Source: Rhodoferax sp.
GTDB taxonomy: Bacteria; Pseudomonadota; Gammaproteobacteria; Burkholderiales; Burkholderiaceae_C
NCBI RefSeq assembly: GCF_013297935.1
Contig: NZ_JAAFIX010000015.1
Span: 1 to 55,736 of the forward strand
Reading direction: 5' to 3'
Length of the DNA stretch: 55,736 nucleotides
Shown one piece after another: positions 44,809-53,670 of the stretch (position 1 is its first letter; every line of letters starts with the position of its first letter). The notes below the pieces were generated by a model. It had not been told where the DNA came from and ran no database searches. It saw nothing but the letters and a program-made list of their open reading frames with translations. A program made the position numbers and the translations under genes.

Positions 44809-44859
44809 TGTGTAGGAATAATAGAGGAATTGACCTCGTTACCCACTCGGGGTTAATGC
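44809..44859 (+). repeat. 51-bp imperfect direct repeat, copy B
   Basis: Same length as copy A: first 20 bases and last 11 bases identical, middle 20 bases different. It lies about 150 bases upstream of the Gfo/Idh/MocA ATG and could be a second regulatory copy. Confidence 0.85.
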
Positions 44860-44889
44860 GGATGTCTGCCCGCACTGAATAGCGTTCGC

Positions 44890-45903
44890 TTAGTCCTTGT
44901 GCCTGCGGATGGCGATGTAGCCCGCAATCAGGGTAAAGGTCACCACAATCGCCACCACCCACCAAAATCCATGCGGGTGCTCTGCCAGGGGCACGCCACC
45001 GACGTTCATTCCCAGCAGGCCGGTAATGATGTTGATGGGCAGGGCCAGTACCGTCACGATGGTCAAGACAAACAGGCTGCGGTTGTTGGCCTCGGCTACG
45101 CGGCCTGCAATTTCTTCTTGCAGCAATTTGATGCGTTCTTGCAGCGCAGCCATGTCGCTCAGCGCCACGTTGAATTCTTCGGTGCTTTGGCGCAGGTCGC
45201 CAATATCGTCTTCGCTGATCCAGTCGGGTGGCTTGCGCAGCAGGCGGAACAGGGCCGCCGGCTCCGGGGCCAGCAGGCGCTGCAAGCGCACCAGCAAGCG
45301 CCGCAGCGCACCTAGGTTGGCGCGCTTGGTCTCCAGCCGACCGGCGAGCAGCTTGTCCTCAATGTCATCGACCCGCGCAGTGGTGTTGCGCACGATCTGG
45401 ATCAGCACATCGCCCTGGTCGTGCATCAGGTGCACCAGCAAGGCAACGGAAGACATCAGCTTTTCGCCCCGGCGCACCGCATCGCGCAGGCGGTCAATGG
45501 AGCGCAGTGGCTGCAGCCGCGCGGTCACCACCAGGCGCGGCCCGACCGAGAGCCACAGGGTGGCAATGTCGCTGGGCTCAAACGCGAAGTCGTAGTGCAC
45601 ATCGTTCACGACGGCAATGAGGGTGTCGTCGTCCAATTCCACGCGGGTGGAGCGGGAGCCATCGGTCAAGGACTCATGAAACAGGTCCGAGAGGCCCAGG
45701 TTCTCCTGAATCCACTTGGCGCTGGCGGTGTGGGATAAATTGAAGTGCAGCCACACAAAGCCCTCGGTGGGGCTCGGAGTGGCCCGCAGCCACTGCAGCG
45801 CCTGCGCCGTGCCGACCGGAGTGCCCGTGCCGCTGGCATCGAAAGTGAATCCGTAAATCAGGCCACTGGGGTCAGCGCCATAGTTCTGGGCGTTAGGTGT
45901 CAT
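44890..45903 (-). CDS. zntB: CorA-superfamily Zn2+/Mg2+ transporter, ZntB-like
   Basis: A 337-residue divalent-cation transporter. The long helical cytoplasmic domain contains VDDIEDKLLAGRLETKRANL and LQERIKLLQEEIAGRVAEAN, then the first membrane helix (FVLTIVTVLALPINIITGLL) with the GMN signature (GMNVGG), a short loop and the second helix (FWWVVAIVVTFTLIAGYIAI). The order and the IYGFTFD-type N-terminus fit ZntB rather than CorA. It mediates Zn2+ (or Mg2+) flux. Not part of the sulfosugar island by strand logic, since it reads toward the repeat but has its own gap. Confidence 0.88.
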   Translation of the reverse strand: MTPNAQNYGADPSGLIYGFTFDASGTGTPVGTAQALQWLRATPSPTEGFVWLHFNLSHTASAKWIQENLGLSDLFHESLTDGSRSTRVELDDDTLIAVVNDVHYDFAFEPSDIATLWLSVGPRLVVTARLQPLRSIDRLRDAVRRGEKLMSSVALLVHLMHDQGDVLIQIVRNTTARVDDIEDKLLAGRLETKRANLGALRRLLVRLQRLLAPEPAALFRLLRKPPDWISEDDIGDLRQSTEEFNVALSDMAALQERIKLLQEEIAGRVAEANNRSLFVLTIVTVLALPINIITGLLGMNVGGVPLAEHPHGFWWVVAIVVTFTLIAGYIAIRRHKD

Positions 45904-45974
45904 TGGCGGGGCTTAGCGAAAGTGCGTTGCGGGGCAGGCGCACATGGTAGTGCCCTCGTGTGTCCATGCCGTGT

Positions 45975-47684
45975 TCAGGTCTGCGCGCCCTCGACCAGAA
46001 AGCGCACCCGGCGCATGCCATTCCATTCATCAGCATCCAGCCGGAAGGCCAGCGTGACCTTCTGGGGCAGGGGTTCTGTGTGGCCGAACCAAATGCCGTC
46101 CACCGGCTGGCCCTGGTGCTTGAGCTTGAGCGAGAGGTGCTTTTCCCCCACCAGGCGCTGCGACACCACCTCGACCTCCTCGCTGAAGGTAGGGGCGGCA
46201 AAGCCCTGGCCCCACACCTCTTTGTGCAGGGCGTCCACCAGCTCCACGCGGCGGTACTCTGCGGCCAGGGGGCCATCGGTTTCCAGGCGGCGGGTGAGGG
46301 TGGCCGCGTCCAGCCACTCCTGGGCTACCTCGTTCATGCCGTTCTCGAAGTCGTCAAAAAACTCCTCGGCCACGGTGCAGCCTGCCGCCATGGCGTGGCC
46401 GCCAAAGCGCAAGATCACGTCGGGGTAGCGTTTGGCCACCAGGTCCAGCGCATCGCGCAAATGAAAGCCCGGAATACTGCGCCCCGAGCCCTTGAGCTCG
46501 TGCTCCTTGCCCTCGGCGGCGCTGGCCGCAAACACAAAGGTCGGGCGGTGCAGCTTGTCTTTGATGCGGCTGGCCACAATGCCCACCACACCTTCGTGAA
46601 AGTCGGGGTCGAACACGCAAATGGCCGGGGGCGGCTCATCGCCCTCGTCAAACAGGCTCTCGGCAATGGCAAAGGCTTGCTCGCGCATATCGCCCTCGAT
46701 TTCACGGCGCTCGCGATTGATGCTGTCCAGCATCTTGGCCAGCTCGTCCCCACGGGCCGGGTCGTCGGTCAGCAGGCACTCAATACCGAGTGTCATGTCA
46801 CTCAAGCGGCCTGCCGCGTTGATGCGCGGGCCCAGAGCGAAGCCGAAATCAAAGGTGGTGGCTACTTCTGCTTTGCGTCCTGATGCTATAAAAAGGCTAG
46901 CTAGACCCGCAGGCATGGCGAGGGCTCGAACCCGTTTTAAGCCTTGAGCTACGAGGCGGCGGTTGTTGGCATCGAGCTTGACCACATCGGCCACGGTGCC
47001 CAGTGCGACCAGGGGCAGCAAGACATCCAGCTTGGGCTGGGTGGCGGCGTCAAACACACCCCGGGCTCGCAGCTCCGAGCGCAGCGCGAGCAGGGTGTAA
47101 AACATGACGCCCACCCCGGCCATGGACTTGCTCTCAAACGTGCAGCCCGGTTGGTTGGGGTTGACGATCACATCGGCGTCGGGCAACTCGCTGCCGGGCA
47201 GGTGGTGGTCGGTCACCAGCACCTGCAGGCCCAGTGCTTTGGCTCGCGCCACCCCGTCTACGCTGGCAATGCCGTTGTCCACGGTGATCAGCACATCGGC
47301 GCCGGACTTTTTGACCCGCTCACTGATGGGGGCGGTCAGGCCATAGCCATCGACCACGCGGTCGGGTACCAGATAGTCCACCTGGCGGCCACCCAGCAGG
47401 CGCAGGCCGCGCACGGCCACGGCGCAGGCGGTGGCACCGTCACAGTCATAGTCGGCCACCACGCAGAGCTTGAGGTTGTTGGTAATGGCGTCGGCCAAAA
47501 GCGTGGCCGCCCGGTCGATGCCGAGCATGCCCGAGGGCGGGAGCAGTTTGCCCAGGGCGTCGTCAAGCTCTTCCTTGCCGGTCACGCCGCGGGCGGCGTA
47601 GAGCCGTGCCAGCAAGGGGTGCAATCCGGCTTGCTCCAGCGCCCAGGCGGCGCGTGGAGGGATGTCGCGGGGAACAATTTTCAT
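45975..47684 (-). CDS. recJ: Single-stranded-DNA exonuclease RecJ
   Basis: A 569-residue 5'-3' ssDNA exonuclease for recombination and mismatch repair. DHH-superfamily motifs: ADYDCDGATACAVAVRGLRL (motif I), TVDNGIASVDG, VTDHHLPG (DHH motif III), NPNQPGC, RINAAGRLSDM, then the DHHA1 domain with FGGHAMAAGC. A dispersed-repeat copy lies within the coding sequence at 46885-46926 without breaking the frame, near the RVRALAMPAGLASLFIAS segment. It follows an RpfE-type gene by 4 bases, an arrangement known in Xanthomonas. Confidence 0.96.
   Translation of the reverse strand: MKIVPRDIPPRAAWALEQAGLHPLLARLYAARGVTGKEELDDALGKLLPPSGMLGIDRAATLLADAITNNLKLCVVADYDCDGATACAVAVRGLRLLGGRQVDYLVPDRVVDGYGLTAPISERVKKSGADVLITVDNGIASVDGVARAKALGLQVLVTDHHLPGSELPDADVIVNPNQPGCTFESKSMAGVGVMFYTLLALRSELRARGVFDAATQPKLDVLLPLVALGTVADVVKLDANNRRLVAQGLKRVRALAMPAGLASLFIASGRKAEVATTFDFGFALGPRINAAGRLSDMTLGIECLLTDDPARGDELAKMLDSINRERREIEGDMREQAFAIAESLFDEGDEPPPAICVFDPDFHEGVVGIVASRIKDKLHRPTFVFAASAAEGKEHELKGSGRSIPGFHLRDALDLVAKRYPDVILRFGGHAMAAGCTVAEEFFDDFENGMNEVAQEWLDAATLTRRLETDGPLAAEYRRVELVDALHKEVWGQGFAAPTFSEEVEVVSQRLVGEKHLSLKLKHQGQPVDGIWFGHTEPLPQKVTLAFRLDADEWNGMRRVRFLVEGAQT
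46885..46926 (+). repeat. 42-bp dispersed repeat, copy 6 (inside recJ)
   Basis: It reads GCTAT, 7 nt, CTAGCTAGACCCGCA, 10 nt, GGGCT and is antisense to recJ. The frame stays open across it. Confidence 0.6.
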
Positions 47685-47688
47685 GGGT

Positions 47689-48633
47689 TTACAAGGTCCG
47701 CAGCAGTTCGGCAGGGGTAGGGGTGGTGAAACGGCGCTGAATGCGGTTCCACCAGGCCGTATTCTGCAGCTCGAAGCCGGCAGCCATGCGCTCGCCGCAC
47801 AGGGTGAGCTCCAGCGACTGCCCCGCTTTGGCCTGGCGCAACAGGGTGGCCATCAGAGTGCTGTCGAGCTGTTGCCAGCCCTCAGCCCAGGCGTTCGCGT
47901 CGTCGCGCAGTGCGGCAGCCTCCAGGAGGTGCTGCACCGACATAGTGTCGGACTTGTCCATGGCGCCAGCGGGCAGCGTGCCCGTGCCACTGATCCAGAA
48001 GGAGTTGACCGTGGGCTTGCGCCCGGCGGCGCGGGCGTCGTTCACCGGGTGGCGGTAGAGCAGCATTTGCATTTCGTTTTGCAGGCGGCGCAGGCTGCGG
48101 GCCTGGGCTACACGCGGCATCCACTGGTCTACCTTGGCGCCGCACGCCCGCACCAGCGAGGCCGTGGGCAAATCCCGCAGGATGCCTCCCTGCGCCAGCC
48201 AGGTGCTGTGATTCAAGGGGTGCAGGGTGATGCCGTCTTCCGAGAAATAGGGCTGCATGGCGGCGCGTAAGGCGTCGATCTCATGGGCGTCCAGGGCCAG
48301 GGCGTCGGGGTGGTCCATGGCCACATGGTCGGCATTGATCTGCCAATGGCAGGGGGTGATCCAGGCCCAGCCGGTCTCGCCGAAGGACCGCGTCAGGCCC
48401 AGCTGGCGGGCATCCAGCGCCGCCCAGGGCAGCAAGCCGTCCGCTCCCGGAAGATTCAGGCTTTTTGCGTGCACCCGCTCATGCAGCGGGGAGAGCGAGT
48501 CTTCGGTACCCAGCAGCGGGGGGGTGGGCGTCAGGAGTTCCAGAAGCTCGGCCAGGTAGGGCAGTGTGAGCCGGGTCATCGCTTCCTGGCATTGGGGGCC
48601 TGCCGGTGCAGCAAAAGGGATAAGGGTGTGCAT
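47689..48633 (-). CDS. RpfE-type regulatory / phosphoglycerate-mutase-annotated protein
   Basis: A 314-residue protein of the family variously called regulatory protein RpfE or phosphoglycerate mutase. Seen: HTLIPFAAPAGPQCQEAMTR, GDSL-free middle with WAWITPCHWQINADHVAMDH, QNEMQMLLYRHPVNDARAAG and FWISGTGTLP. No phosphatase motif is recognisable, so the mutase name is not supported here. It lies 4 bases upstream of recJ, as in Xanthomonas rpf clusters. ATG at 48633 is used; the longer frame reaches into the lolC promoter. Function is unknown. Confidence 0.75.
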   Translation of the reverse strand: MHTLIPFAAPAGPQCQEAMTRLTLPYLAELLELLTPTPPLLGTEDSLSPLHERVHAKSLNLPGADGLLPWAALDARQLGLTRSFGETGWAWITPCHWQINADHVAMDHPDALALDAHEIDALRAAMQPYFSEDGITLHPLNHSTWLAQGGILRDLPTASLVRACGAKVDQWMPRVAQARSLRRLQNEMQMLLYRHPVNDARAAGRKPTVNSFWISGTGTLPAGAMDKSDTMSVQHLLEAAALRDDANAWAEGWQQLDSTLMATLLRQAKAGQSLELTLCGERMAAGFELQNTAWWNRIQRRFTTPTPAELLRTL

Positions 48634-48693
48634 GCGCTGGATTGTCCCGCATGGATGCCACAATCCGCCGGTTGAAGCACTTTGTAACCTTCC

Positions 48694-49950
48694 ATGCAAC
48701 TCCCCTTTGAGCTGACGATCGGCTGGCGCTACACCCGTGCGGGGCGCGCCACCCGGCGAAACGGCTTTATTTCGTTTATTTCAGGCGTGTCCATGCTGGG
48801 CATTGCGTTGGGCGTAGCGGCCCTCATCATTGTGCTCAGCGTGATGAATGGCTTTCAAAAAGAGGTGCGTGACCGCATGCTCGGCGTGGTGTCGCACATC
48901 GAGGTGTACGCCGCCGACGGCCAGGCCCTGCCCAATGTAGCGACCACCCTAGCCCAGGCCAAAGAAAACCCCCAAGTGGTGGGGGCAGCCCCGTTTATTG
49001 CCTCGCAGGCCCTGATTGCGCGGGGTGAAGACATGAAGGGTGCCATCGTGCGTGGGGTCGACCCGGCGCTGGAGCCTGATGTGAGCGACTTCGCCACCGG
49101 CGCGCAGCAGCAAGCGCTGAACCAGCTGGTGCCGGGAGAGTTCGGTGTGGTGCTGGGCGGCGAGCTGGCGCGCAGCCTCGGGGTGCGGGTCGGGGACAAA
49201 GTCACCCTGGTCGCACCCAGCGGACAAGTAACGCCTGCCGGCGTCGTGCCGCGCTTGAAGCAAATGCAGGTGGTGGGCACCTTTGACTCCGGCCACTACG
49301 AATACGACTCCGCACTGGTGCTGGTGCATTGGGAAGATGCCGCCCGCATCTTCCGCCTGGAGGGGCCCAGCGGTGTGCGCCTCAAGCTCAAAGACCTGCA
49401 CCAAGCCCGCGAGGTGGCCGACCAGCTCGCCCGCAGCCTGAGTGGCGACCTGGTGCTCCGCGACTGGACCCGCCAGAACCGCAGCTGGTTTGCTGCGGTG
49501 CAGGTCGAAAAACGCATGATGTTCATCATCTTGACCCTCATCGTGGCGGTGGCGGCCTTCAACCTGGTGTCGACGCTGGTGATGACGGTCACCGACAAGC
49601 GCGCCGACATCGCCATATTGCGCACCCTGGGTGCGAGCCCGGGCAGCATCATGGGCATTTTTGTGGTTCAGGGCGCCATGGTGGGCGTCATCGGCACCCT
49701 GGCCGGCCTGCTGTTGGGGCTGGGCGTGGCGTTCAATATTGATGTGATCGTCCCCGCACTGGAGCAGGCACTGGGCGCGAGCTTTTTGCCCAAAGACATT
49801 TACCTGATCAGCCGCATGCCTAGCGAGCCGCAGCAAAGCGATATCGTGCCGATTGCCCTGATTTCTCTGTTGATGGCGTTTGTGGCCACCCTCTACCCCA
49901 GCTGGCGCGCCAGCCGGGTGAACCCCGCGGAGGCCTTGCGCTATGAGTAA
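48694..49950 (+). CDS. lolC: Lipoprotein-releasing ABC transporter permease LolC/LolE
   Basis: A 418-residue inner-membrane subunit. Seen: [20 protein letters not shown] with the first helix [40 protein letters not shown], the periplasmic MacB-like domain, then helices in the C-terminal FtsX domain ([40 protein letters not shown]). With LolD it lifts lipoproteins from the inner membrane to LolA. The 8-base overlap with lolD shows coupling. Whether C or E cannot be decided; a single gene may serve both roles in this group. Confidence 0.92.
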   Translation: MQLPFELTIGWRYTRAGRATRRNGFISFISGVSMLGIALGVAALIIVLSVMNGFQKEVRDRMLGVVSHIEVYAADGQALPNVATTLAQAKENPQVVGAAPFIASQALIARGEDMKGAIVRGVDPALEPDVSDFATGAQQQALNQLVPGEFGVVLGGELARSLGVRVGDKVTLVAPSGQVTPAGVVPRLKQMQVVGTFDSGHYEYDSALVLVHWEDAARIFRLEGPSGVRLKLKDLHQAREVADQLARSLSGDLVLRDWTRQNRSWFAAVQVEKRMMFIILTLIVAVAAFNLVSTLVMTVTDKRADIAILRTLGASPGSIMGIFVVQGAMVGVIGTLAGLLLGLGVAFNIDVIVPALEQALGASFLPKDIYLISRMPSEPQQSDIVPIALISLLMAFVATLYPSWRASRVNPAEALRYE

Positions 49951-50716
49951 CCCCCTGTCTTCTGTCGAGCAGGCCCTGGCCGCAGCGCAGTACCAGCAAG
50001 TGGCCGACCTGGCGGGCGTGCAACGGGCTGAGGCACCCTTGGGCGAGGTGGTGCTGCAAGCGCGTGGCCTGACCAAGCGTTTCCAAGAAGGGCGCCTGGA
50101 TGTCACCGTGTTGCACGGTGTCGATTTGCAGGTCCACCGGGGCGAAACTCTGGCCATTGTGGGCGCCTCCGGCTCCGGCAAAAGCACCCTGCTGCACCTC
50201 ATGGGCGGGCTGGATGCTCCCTCCAGCGGCAGCGTTCACCTGCTGGGGCAGGGCTTGGCAGCGCTGTCTCCTGCGGCGCAAGGGCAACTGCGCAACCGCC
50301 ACCTCGGCTTTGTGTACCAGTTTCACCACCTGCTGCCGGAGTTCAGTGCGCTCGATAATGTGGCCATGCCACTGACAATTCGGCGTGTAGTCCCCGCAGA
50401 ATCTGCGCAAGCAGCTACCAAAATGCTAGCACTGGTGGGGCTGGAACACCGCTTGAACCACCGGCCCGCCGAGTTGTCCGGCGGTGAGCGGCAGCGTGTA
50501 GCGATTGCGCGGGCTCTGGTCACCCGGCCCGACTGCGTGCTGGCCGATGAGCCCACCGGTAACCTGGACCGCAGCACGGCCGACGGCGTGTTCGAACTCA
50601 TGCTGCAGCTCGCGCGGGAGCAGGGCACCGCTTTCGTGCTGGTGACCCACGACGCCACTTTGGCTGCGCGCTGCAGCCGCCAGCTGCGGCTGGTGTCTGG
50701 CCGCCTGGTGGACTGA
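49943..50716 (+). CDS. lolD: Lipoprotein-releasing ABC transporter ATPase LolD
   Basis: A 257-residue ATPase. Walker [37 protein letters not shown], signature [16 protein letters not shown] and Walker [12 protein letters not shown] are as in LolD. The N-terminus is extended by about 30 residues ([18 protein letters not shown]) before the ABC domain. A dispersed repeat sits inside at 50389-50430, giving an altered [20 protein letters not shown] segment; the motifs remain intact. Confidence 0.95.
   Translation: MSNPLSSVEQALAAAQYQQVADLAGVQRAEAPLGEVVLQARGLTKRFQEGRLDVTVLHGVDLQVHRGETLAIVGASGSGKSTLLHLMGGLDAPSSGSVHLLGQGLAALSPAAQGQLRNRHLGFVYQFHHLLPEFSALDNVAMPLTIRRVVPAESAQAATKMLALVGLEHRLNHRPAELSGGERQRVAIARALVTRPDCVLADEPTGNLDRSTADGVFELMLQLAREQGTAFVLVTHDATLAARCSRQLRLVSGRLVD
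50389..50430 (-). repeat. 42-bp dispersed repeat, copy 7 (inside lolD)
   Basis: On the minus strand it reads GCTAG, 7 nt, GTAGCTGCTTGCGCA, 10 nt, GGACT. Antisense to lolD, frame preserved. Confidence 0.65.
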
Positions 50717-50834
50717 TCAGCACGCTTGCAGTTTTCTGACGATGTGGCTGCGCCAGCGCGCAGCCAAGGGTTGTCGCGGATTGGCCGCGACCGGGGTGGC
50801 ACCTAAGCTCCCGCCAGCTTTGTTGGAACACACT

Positions 50835-52043
50835 ATGAAAAATCGTTGGAAACTGCAGGCCGTTATGTGCTTGTGGGTCGTGGCATACGCCTTACTTCCC
50901 CAAGCGCAGGCGCAAGAGCCCAAACCTTTGTTGCTAGGCATCATTGGTCCTTTTAGCGGACCTTCTTCAGATTTCGGCAACCCCATGCTCAACGGCGCCA
51001 AGCTGGCGGTCGACGAAATCAATGCCGCCGGTGGCTACCTCGGGCGCCCCATTGAATTGGTGGTCAAAGACGACACAGCCAACCCGGACGTCGGCCTGCA
51101 ACACTCGCAACAACTCATGCGCGAAGGCGTGGTGGGCACCATCGGCTTTTGCAACACCGGCGTGGCCATGAAGTCGCTGGAGGTGTACCAACAAGCCAAG
51201 AGCCCCTTGATCGTGCCCTGTGCCACCGGCAGCCCCATTACCGCCAAATACCCGGCGGCTGAGAGTTACATCTTCCGTACCTCGGCACGGGACGCGATCC
51301 AGGCCCCTTTTGTGGTGAATGACATCGTGGCGCGCGGCTGGACCAAGGTGGCCATCCTGGCCGACAAAACCGCTTACGGCGAGGGCGGCCTGGCAGACGT
51401 CACCAAAGCGCTGGCCGCCAAACAACTGCAGCCGGTGTATGTGGGTCGCTTTGACACCGGTGTGAAAGACCTGCAGCCCGAGCTCAAGGCCGCCCAGGCT
51501 GCCGGTGCCAATGTGGTGTTCAGCTACACGGTCGGGCCGGAAAACGCCGTTATTGCCAAGGGCCGTCAGGCCCTGAAGTGGAACGTGCCGCAAGTGGGCG
51601 CCTGGCCGCTGTCGTTCCCGTTTTTTCTTGATGGAGCGAAAGACGCCGCCGAAGGCGCCTTGATGGCGCAAACCTTTATTGCCGAGCCCAGTAACGAGCG
51701 GCGCATCGCGTTTCTTACCGCTTACAACCGCAAGTTCGGAACCCGCAAAATCGCCGTCCCCATGGCCGCTGCGCAGGCCTATGACACGGTCTACCTGTTG
51801 GCCTACGCGATCCTGTCTATCCGCAGTGGCGACCTGTCGGGCCCGTCTGTCAAAAGCGCACTGGAGAACCTGCCAAGGGTCTATTACGGCGTTACAGCCA
51901 CCCACGAGCGCCCCTTCAGCCGTGACGATAAAGACGCCATCACCAGCAATATGCTGGTGATGGGTTTGGTCAAAAATGGTGCGATAACCTTCGCCTACCC
52001 CGAAGACCGCACCCGCAACCTTTTTGTCCAACGCAAACAATGA
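50835..52043 (+). CDS. Periplasmic ABC-type branched-chain amino-acid-like binding protein
   Basis: A 402-residue family-5/6 (LivJ-type) binding protein. Signal peptide MKNRWKLQAVMCLWVVAYAL cut after QAQA. Seen: LLGIIGPFSGPSSDFGNPML, GAKLAVDEINAAGGYLGRPI, VKDDTANPDVGLQHSQQLM and SYTVGPENAVIAKGRQAL. No permease or ATPase genes are adjacent, so it must pair with a transporter elsewhere or act as a sensor. ATG at 50835 replaces the longer open frame from 50742. Ligand may be an amino acid, amide or aromatic acid. Confidence 0.9.
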   Translation: MKNRWKLQAVMCLWVVAYALLPQAQAQEPKPLLLGIIGPFSGPSSDFGNPMLNGAKLAVDEINAAGGYLGRPIELVVKDDTANPDVGLQHSQQLMREGVVGTIGFCNTGVAMKSLEVYQQAKSPLIVPCATGSPITAKYPAAESYIFRTSARDAIQAPFVVNDIVARGWTKVAILADKTAYGEGGLADVTKALAAKQLQPVYVGRFDTGVKDLQPELKAAQAAGANVVFSYTVGPENAVIAKGRQALKWNVPQVGAWPLSFPFFLDGAKDAAEGALMAQTFIAEPSNERRIAFLTAYNRKFGTRKIAVPMAAAQAYDTVYLLAYAILSIRSGDLSGPSVKSALENLPRVYYGVTATHERPFSRDDKDAITSNMLVMGLVKNGAITFAYPEDRTRNLFVQRKQ

Positions 52044-52059
52044 CCCGTTTGATTCCGCC

Positions 52060-52905
52060 ATGCGCTGGGTAGACACCCACGCCCACCTCGACGCACCGGA
52101 CTTCGACCCGGACCGCAGCGCAATGCGGGAGCGGGCGCGCCTAGCGGGTGTGTCGCATTGCGTAATTCCAGCGGTAGAGCGCAGCAACTTTGAGACGGTG
52201 CGCTTGTTGGCCCACGCAGAAGGCGATAGCTACTGCCTGGGTATCCACCCGCTCTACGTGGCCGGTGCGCAAGATGCTGATCTACAGGCCTTGGATGATG
52301 CGCTGGCCACCCACGCCGCGGACCCGCGCTTGGTGGCGGTGGGCGAAATCGGGCTGGACTACTTTGTGCCCGCTTTGTGCAAAAGCCCCCTGCGCGAGCG
52401 GCAGGAGGCCGTGTACCGCCAGCAGCTCAAGCTGGCCCGCAAGCACAGGCTGCCGGTGGTGTTGCATGTGCGCAGATCGGCAGACCGCTTGCTCAAACAT
52501 CTGCGGGAGGTCGCCGGGCCCACCGGTCGCTGGCAGGGCATAGCGCACGCGTTCAACGGCAGCGAGGTGCAGGCGGCCGAGTTCATCAAGCTCGGGTTCA
52601 AGTTGGGCTTTGGTGGGGCTGTCACATTCGAGCGGGCCCTGCAGCTGCGTCATCTCGCCACCACGCTGCCCCTGGATTCCCTGGTGCTGGAGACGGATGC
52701 CCCTGACATCCAACCCCACTGGCTCTACACCACGGCCGGGCAGCGTGCACTGGGTGTGGAGCAGGGGCGCAATGCCCCCGAAGAGTTGCCGCGTATTGCA
52801 CAGTGCATTGCGGATCTGCGAGGCATACCTTTGGAAACGCTGTCGCAGGCGGTGCGGCACAACAGCGCGATGGCCCTGCCGAAGCTGGGGGCGCTGCTGG
52901 TATAA
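52060..52905 (+). CDS. TatD-family metal-dependent DNase
   Basis: A 281-residue TIM-barrel hydrolase. Metal-binding motifs in order: VDTHAHLDAPDFD, GEIGLDYF, VVLHVRRS, HAFNGSEVQA and LETDAPD. Members act as 3'-5' DNases/RNases in DNA repair and decay; true substrate is inferred. ATG at 52060 is preferred to the TTG 36 bases upstream, which overlaps the binding-protein gene. The next gene begins 6 bases after its stop. Confidence 0.92.
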   Translation: MRWVDTHAHLDAPDFDPDRSAMRERARLAGVSHCVIPAVERSNFETVRLLAHAEGDSYCLGIHPLYVAGAQDADLQALDDALATHAADPRLVAVGEIGLDYFVPALCKSPLRERQEAVYRQQLKLARKHRLPVVLHVRRSADRLLKHLREVAGPTGRWQGIAHAFNGSEVQAAEFIKLGFKLGFGGAVTFERALQLRHLATTLPLDSLVLETDAPDIQPHWLYTTAGQRALGVEQGRNAPEELPRIAQCIADLRGIPLETLSQAVRHNSAMALPKLGALLV

Positions 52906-52911
52906 ATCCCC

Positions 52912-53670
52912 ATGGCACGAAAAGCACCGATCACCCTCCCCGAAGTCAATTTCTCTGAAGAAGGCCCCATCCGCCACCTGCATCTGGGCAGCGAATGGAT
53001 ACAAGGCTCCATGCTGGTGGACGCACCCACCGTACTGGTGCATGAGTACATCCAGCGCATGATGGCCTGGATGCTCTTTATGGACCCGCACTCACTCAAA
53101 AAGCGCCAGGCCCTGCAGCTGGGGCTGGGCGCCGGCTCGCTCACCAAGTTCTGCCACAAAGAGCTGAAGATGAAGACCACCGCCATTGAGCTCAACCCGC
53201 AAGTACTGCACGCCTGCCGCGGTTGGTTCAAGTTGCCCGCCGACAACGGCCGCATGCAAGTGGTGCTGGCCGATGCGTCTGAAGAAATCAAGCAAGACAA
53301 ATGGCTGGGCGCCGTGGACGCGCTGCAGGTCGATTTGTACGACGAAGAAGCCGCTGCACCCGTGCTCGACAGCGCAGACTTTTATGCCGATTGCCGTGCC
53401 ACGCTCACCGAAGAAGGTTGCATGACCGTCAACCTGTTCGGCCGCTCGTCCAGCTTCGACAACAGCGTCGACAAAATTGCCGAGGCCTTTGGTGAAGATA
53501 CCATCTGGGCCTTCAAAGCCACCCGCGAGGGCAACACGGTCGTGCTGGCGCAGCGCACACCGAGTCGCCCCAAGCGCTCGGTGCTGATGGAGCGCGCTGA
53601 ATTCATCCAGAGCGAGTGGGGCTTGCCCGCCGACAAATGGGTCCGCGTTTTTAAGCCGGTGAAATCATGA
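52912..53670 (+). CDS. Spermidine synthase-like / SAM-dependent protein
   Basis: A 252-residue Rossmann-fold protein of the spermidine synthase-like group without a polyamine-synthase N-terminal domain. Seen: QALQLGLGAGSLTKFCHKEL (cofactor loop), TTAIELNPQVLHACRGWFKL, VVLADASEEIKQDKWLGAVD and ALQVDLYDEEAAAP, matching the acidic loop. No aminopropyl-transfer chemistry can be claimed. Stop overlaps the PulE-like start as ATGA. Neighbour TatD and the ATPase suggest a conserved cluster of unknown purpose. Confidence 0.8.
   Translation: MARKAPITLPEVNFSEEGPIRHLHLGSEWIQGSMLVDAPTVLVHEYIQRMMAWMLFMDPHSLKKRQALQLGLGAGSLTKFCHKELKMKTTAIELNPQVLHACRGWFKLPADNGRMQVVLADASEEIKQDKWLGAVDALQVDLYDEEAAAPVLDSADFYADCRATLTEEGCMTVNLFGRSSSFDNSVDKIAEAFGEDTIWAFKATREGNTVVLAQRTPSRPKRSVLMERAEFIQSEWGLPADKWVRVFKPVKS

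Noticed and set aside
43470..44859. Integron-cassette (attC) or insertion-sequence interpretation of the direct repeats
   Set aside because: The GTTRRRY core and inverted-repeat structure of attC are absent, and no transposase is encoded between the repeats.
48949..50202. 417-codon open frame antisense to lolC/lolD
   Set aside because: Spans two genes with conserved motifs and is rich in His/Gln; a shadow.
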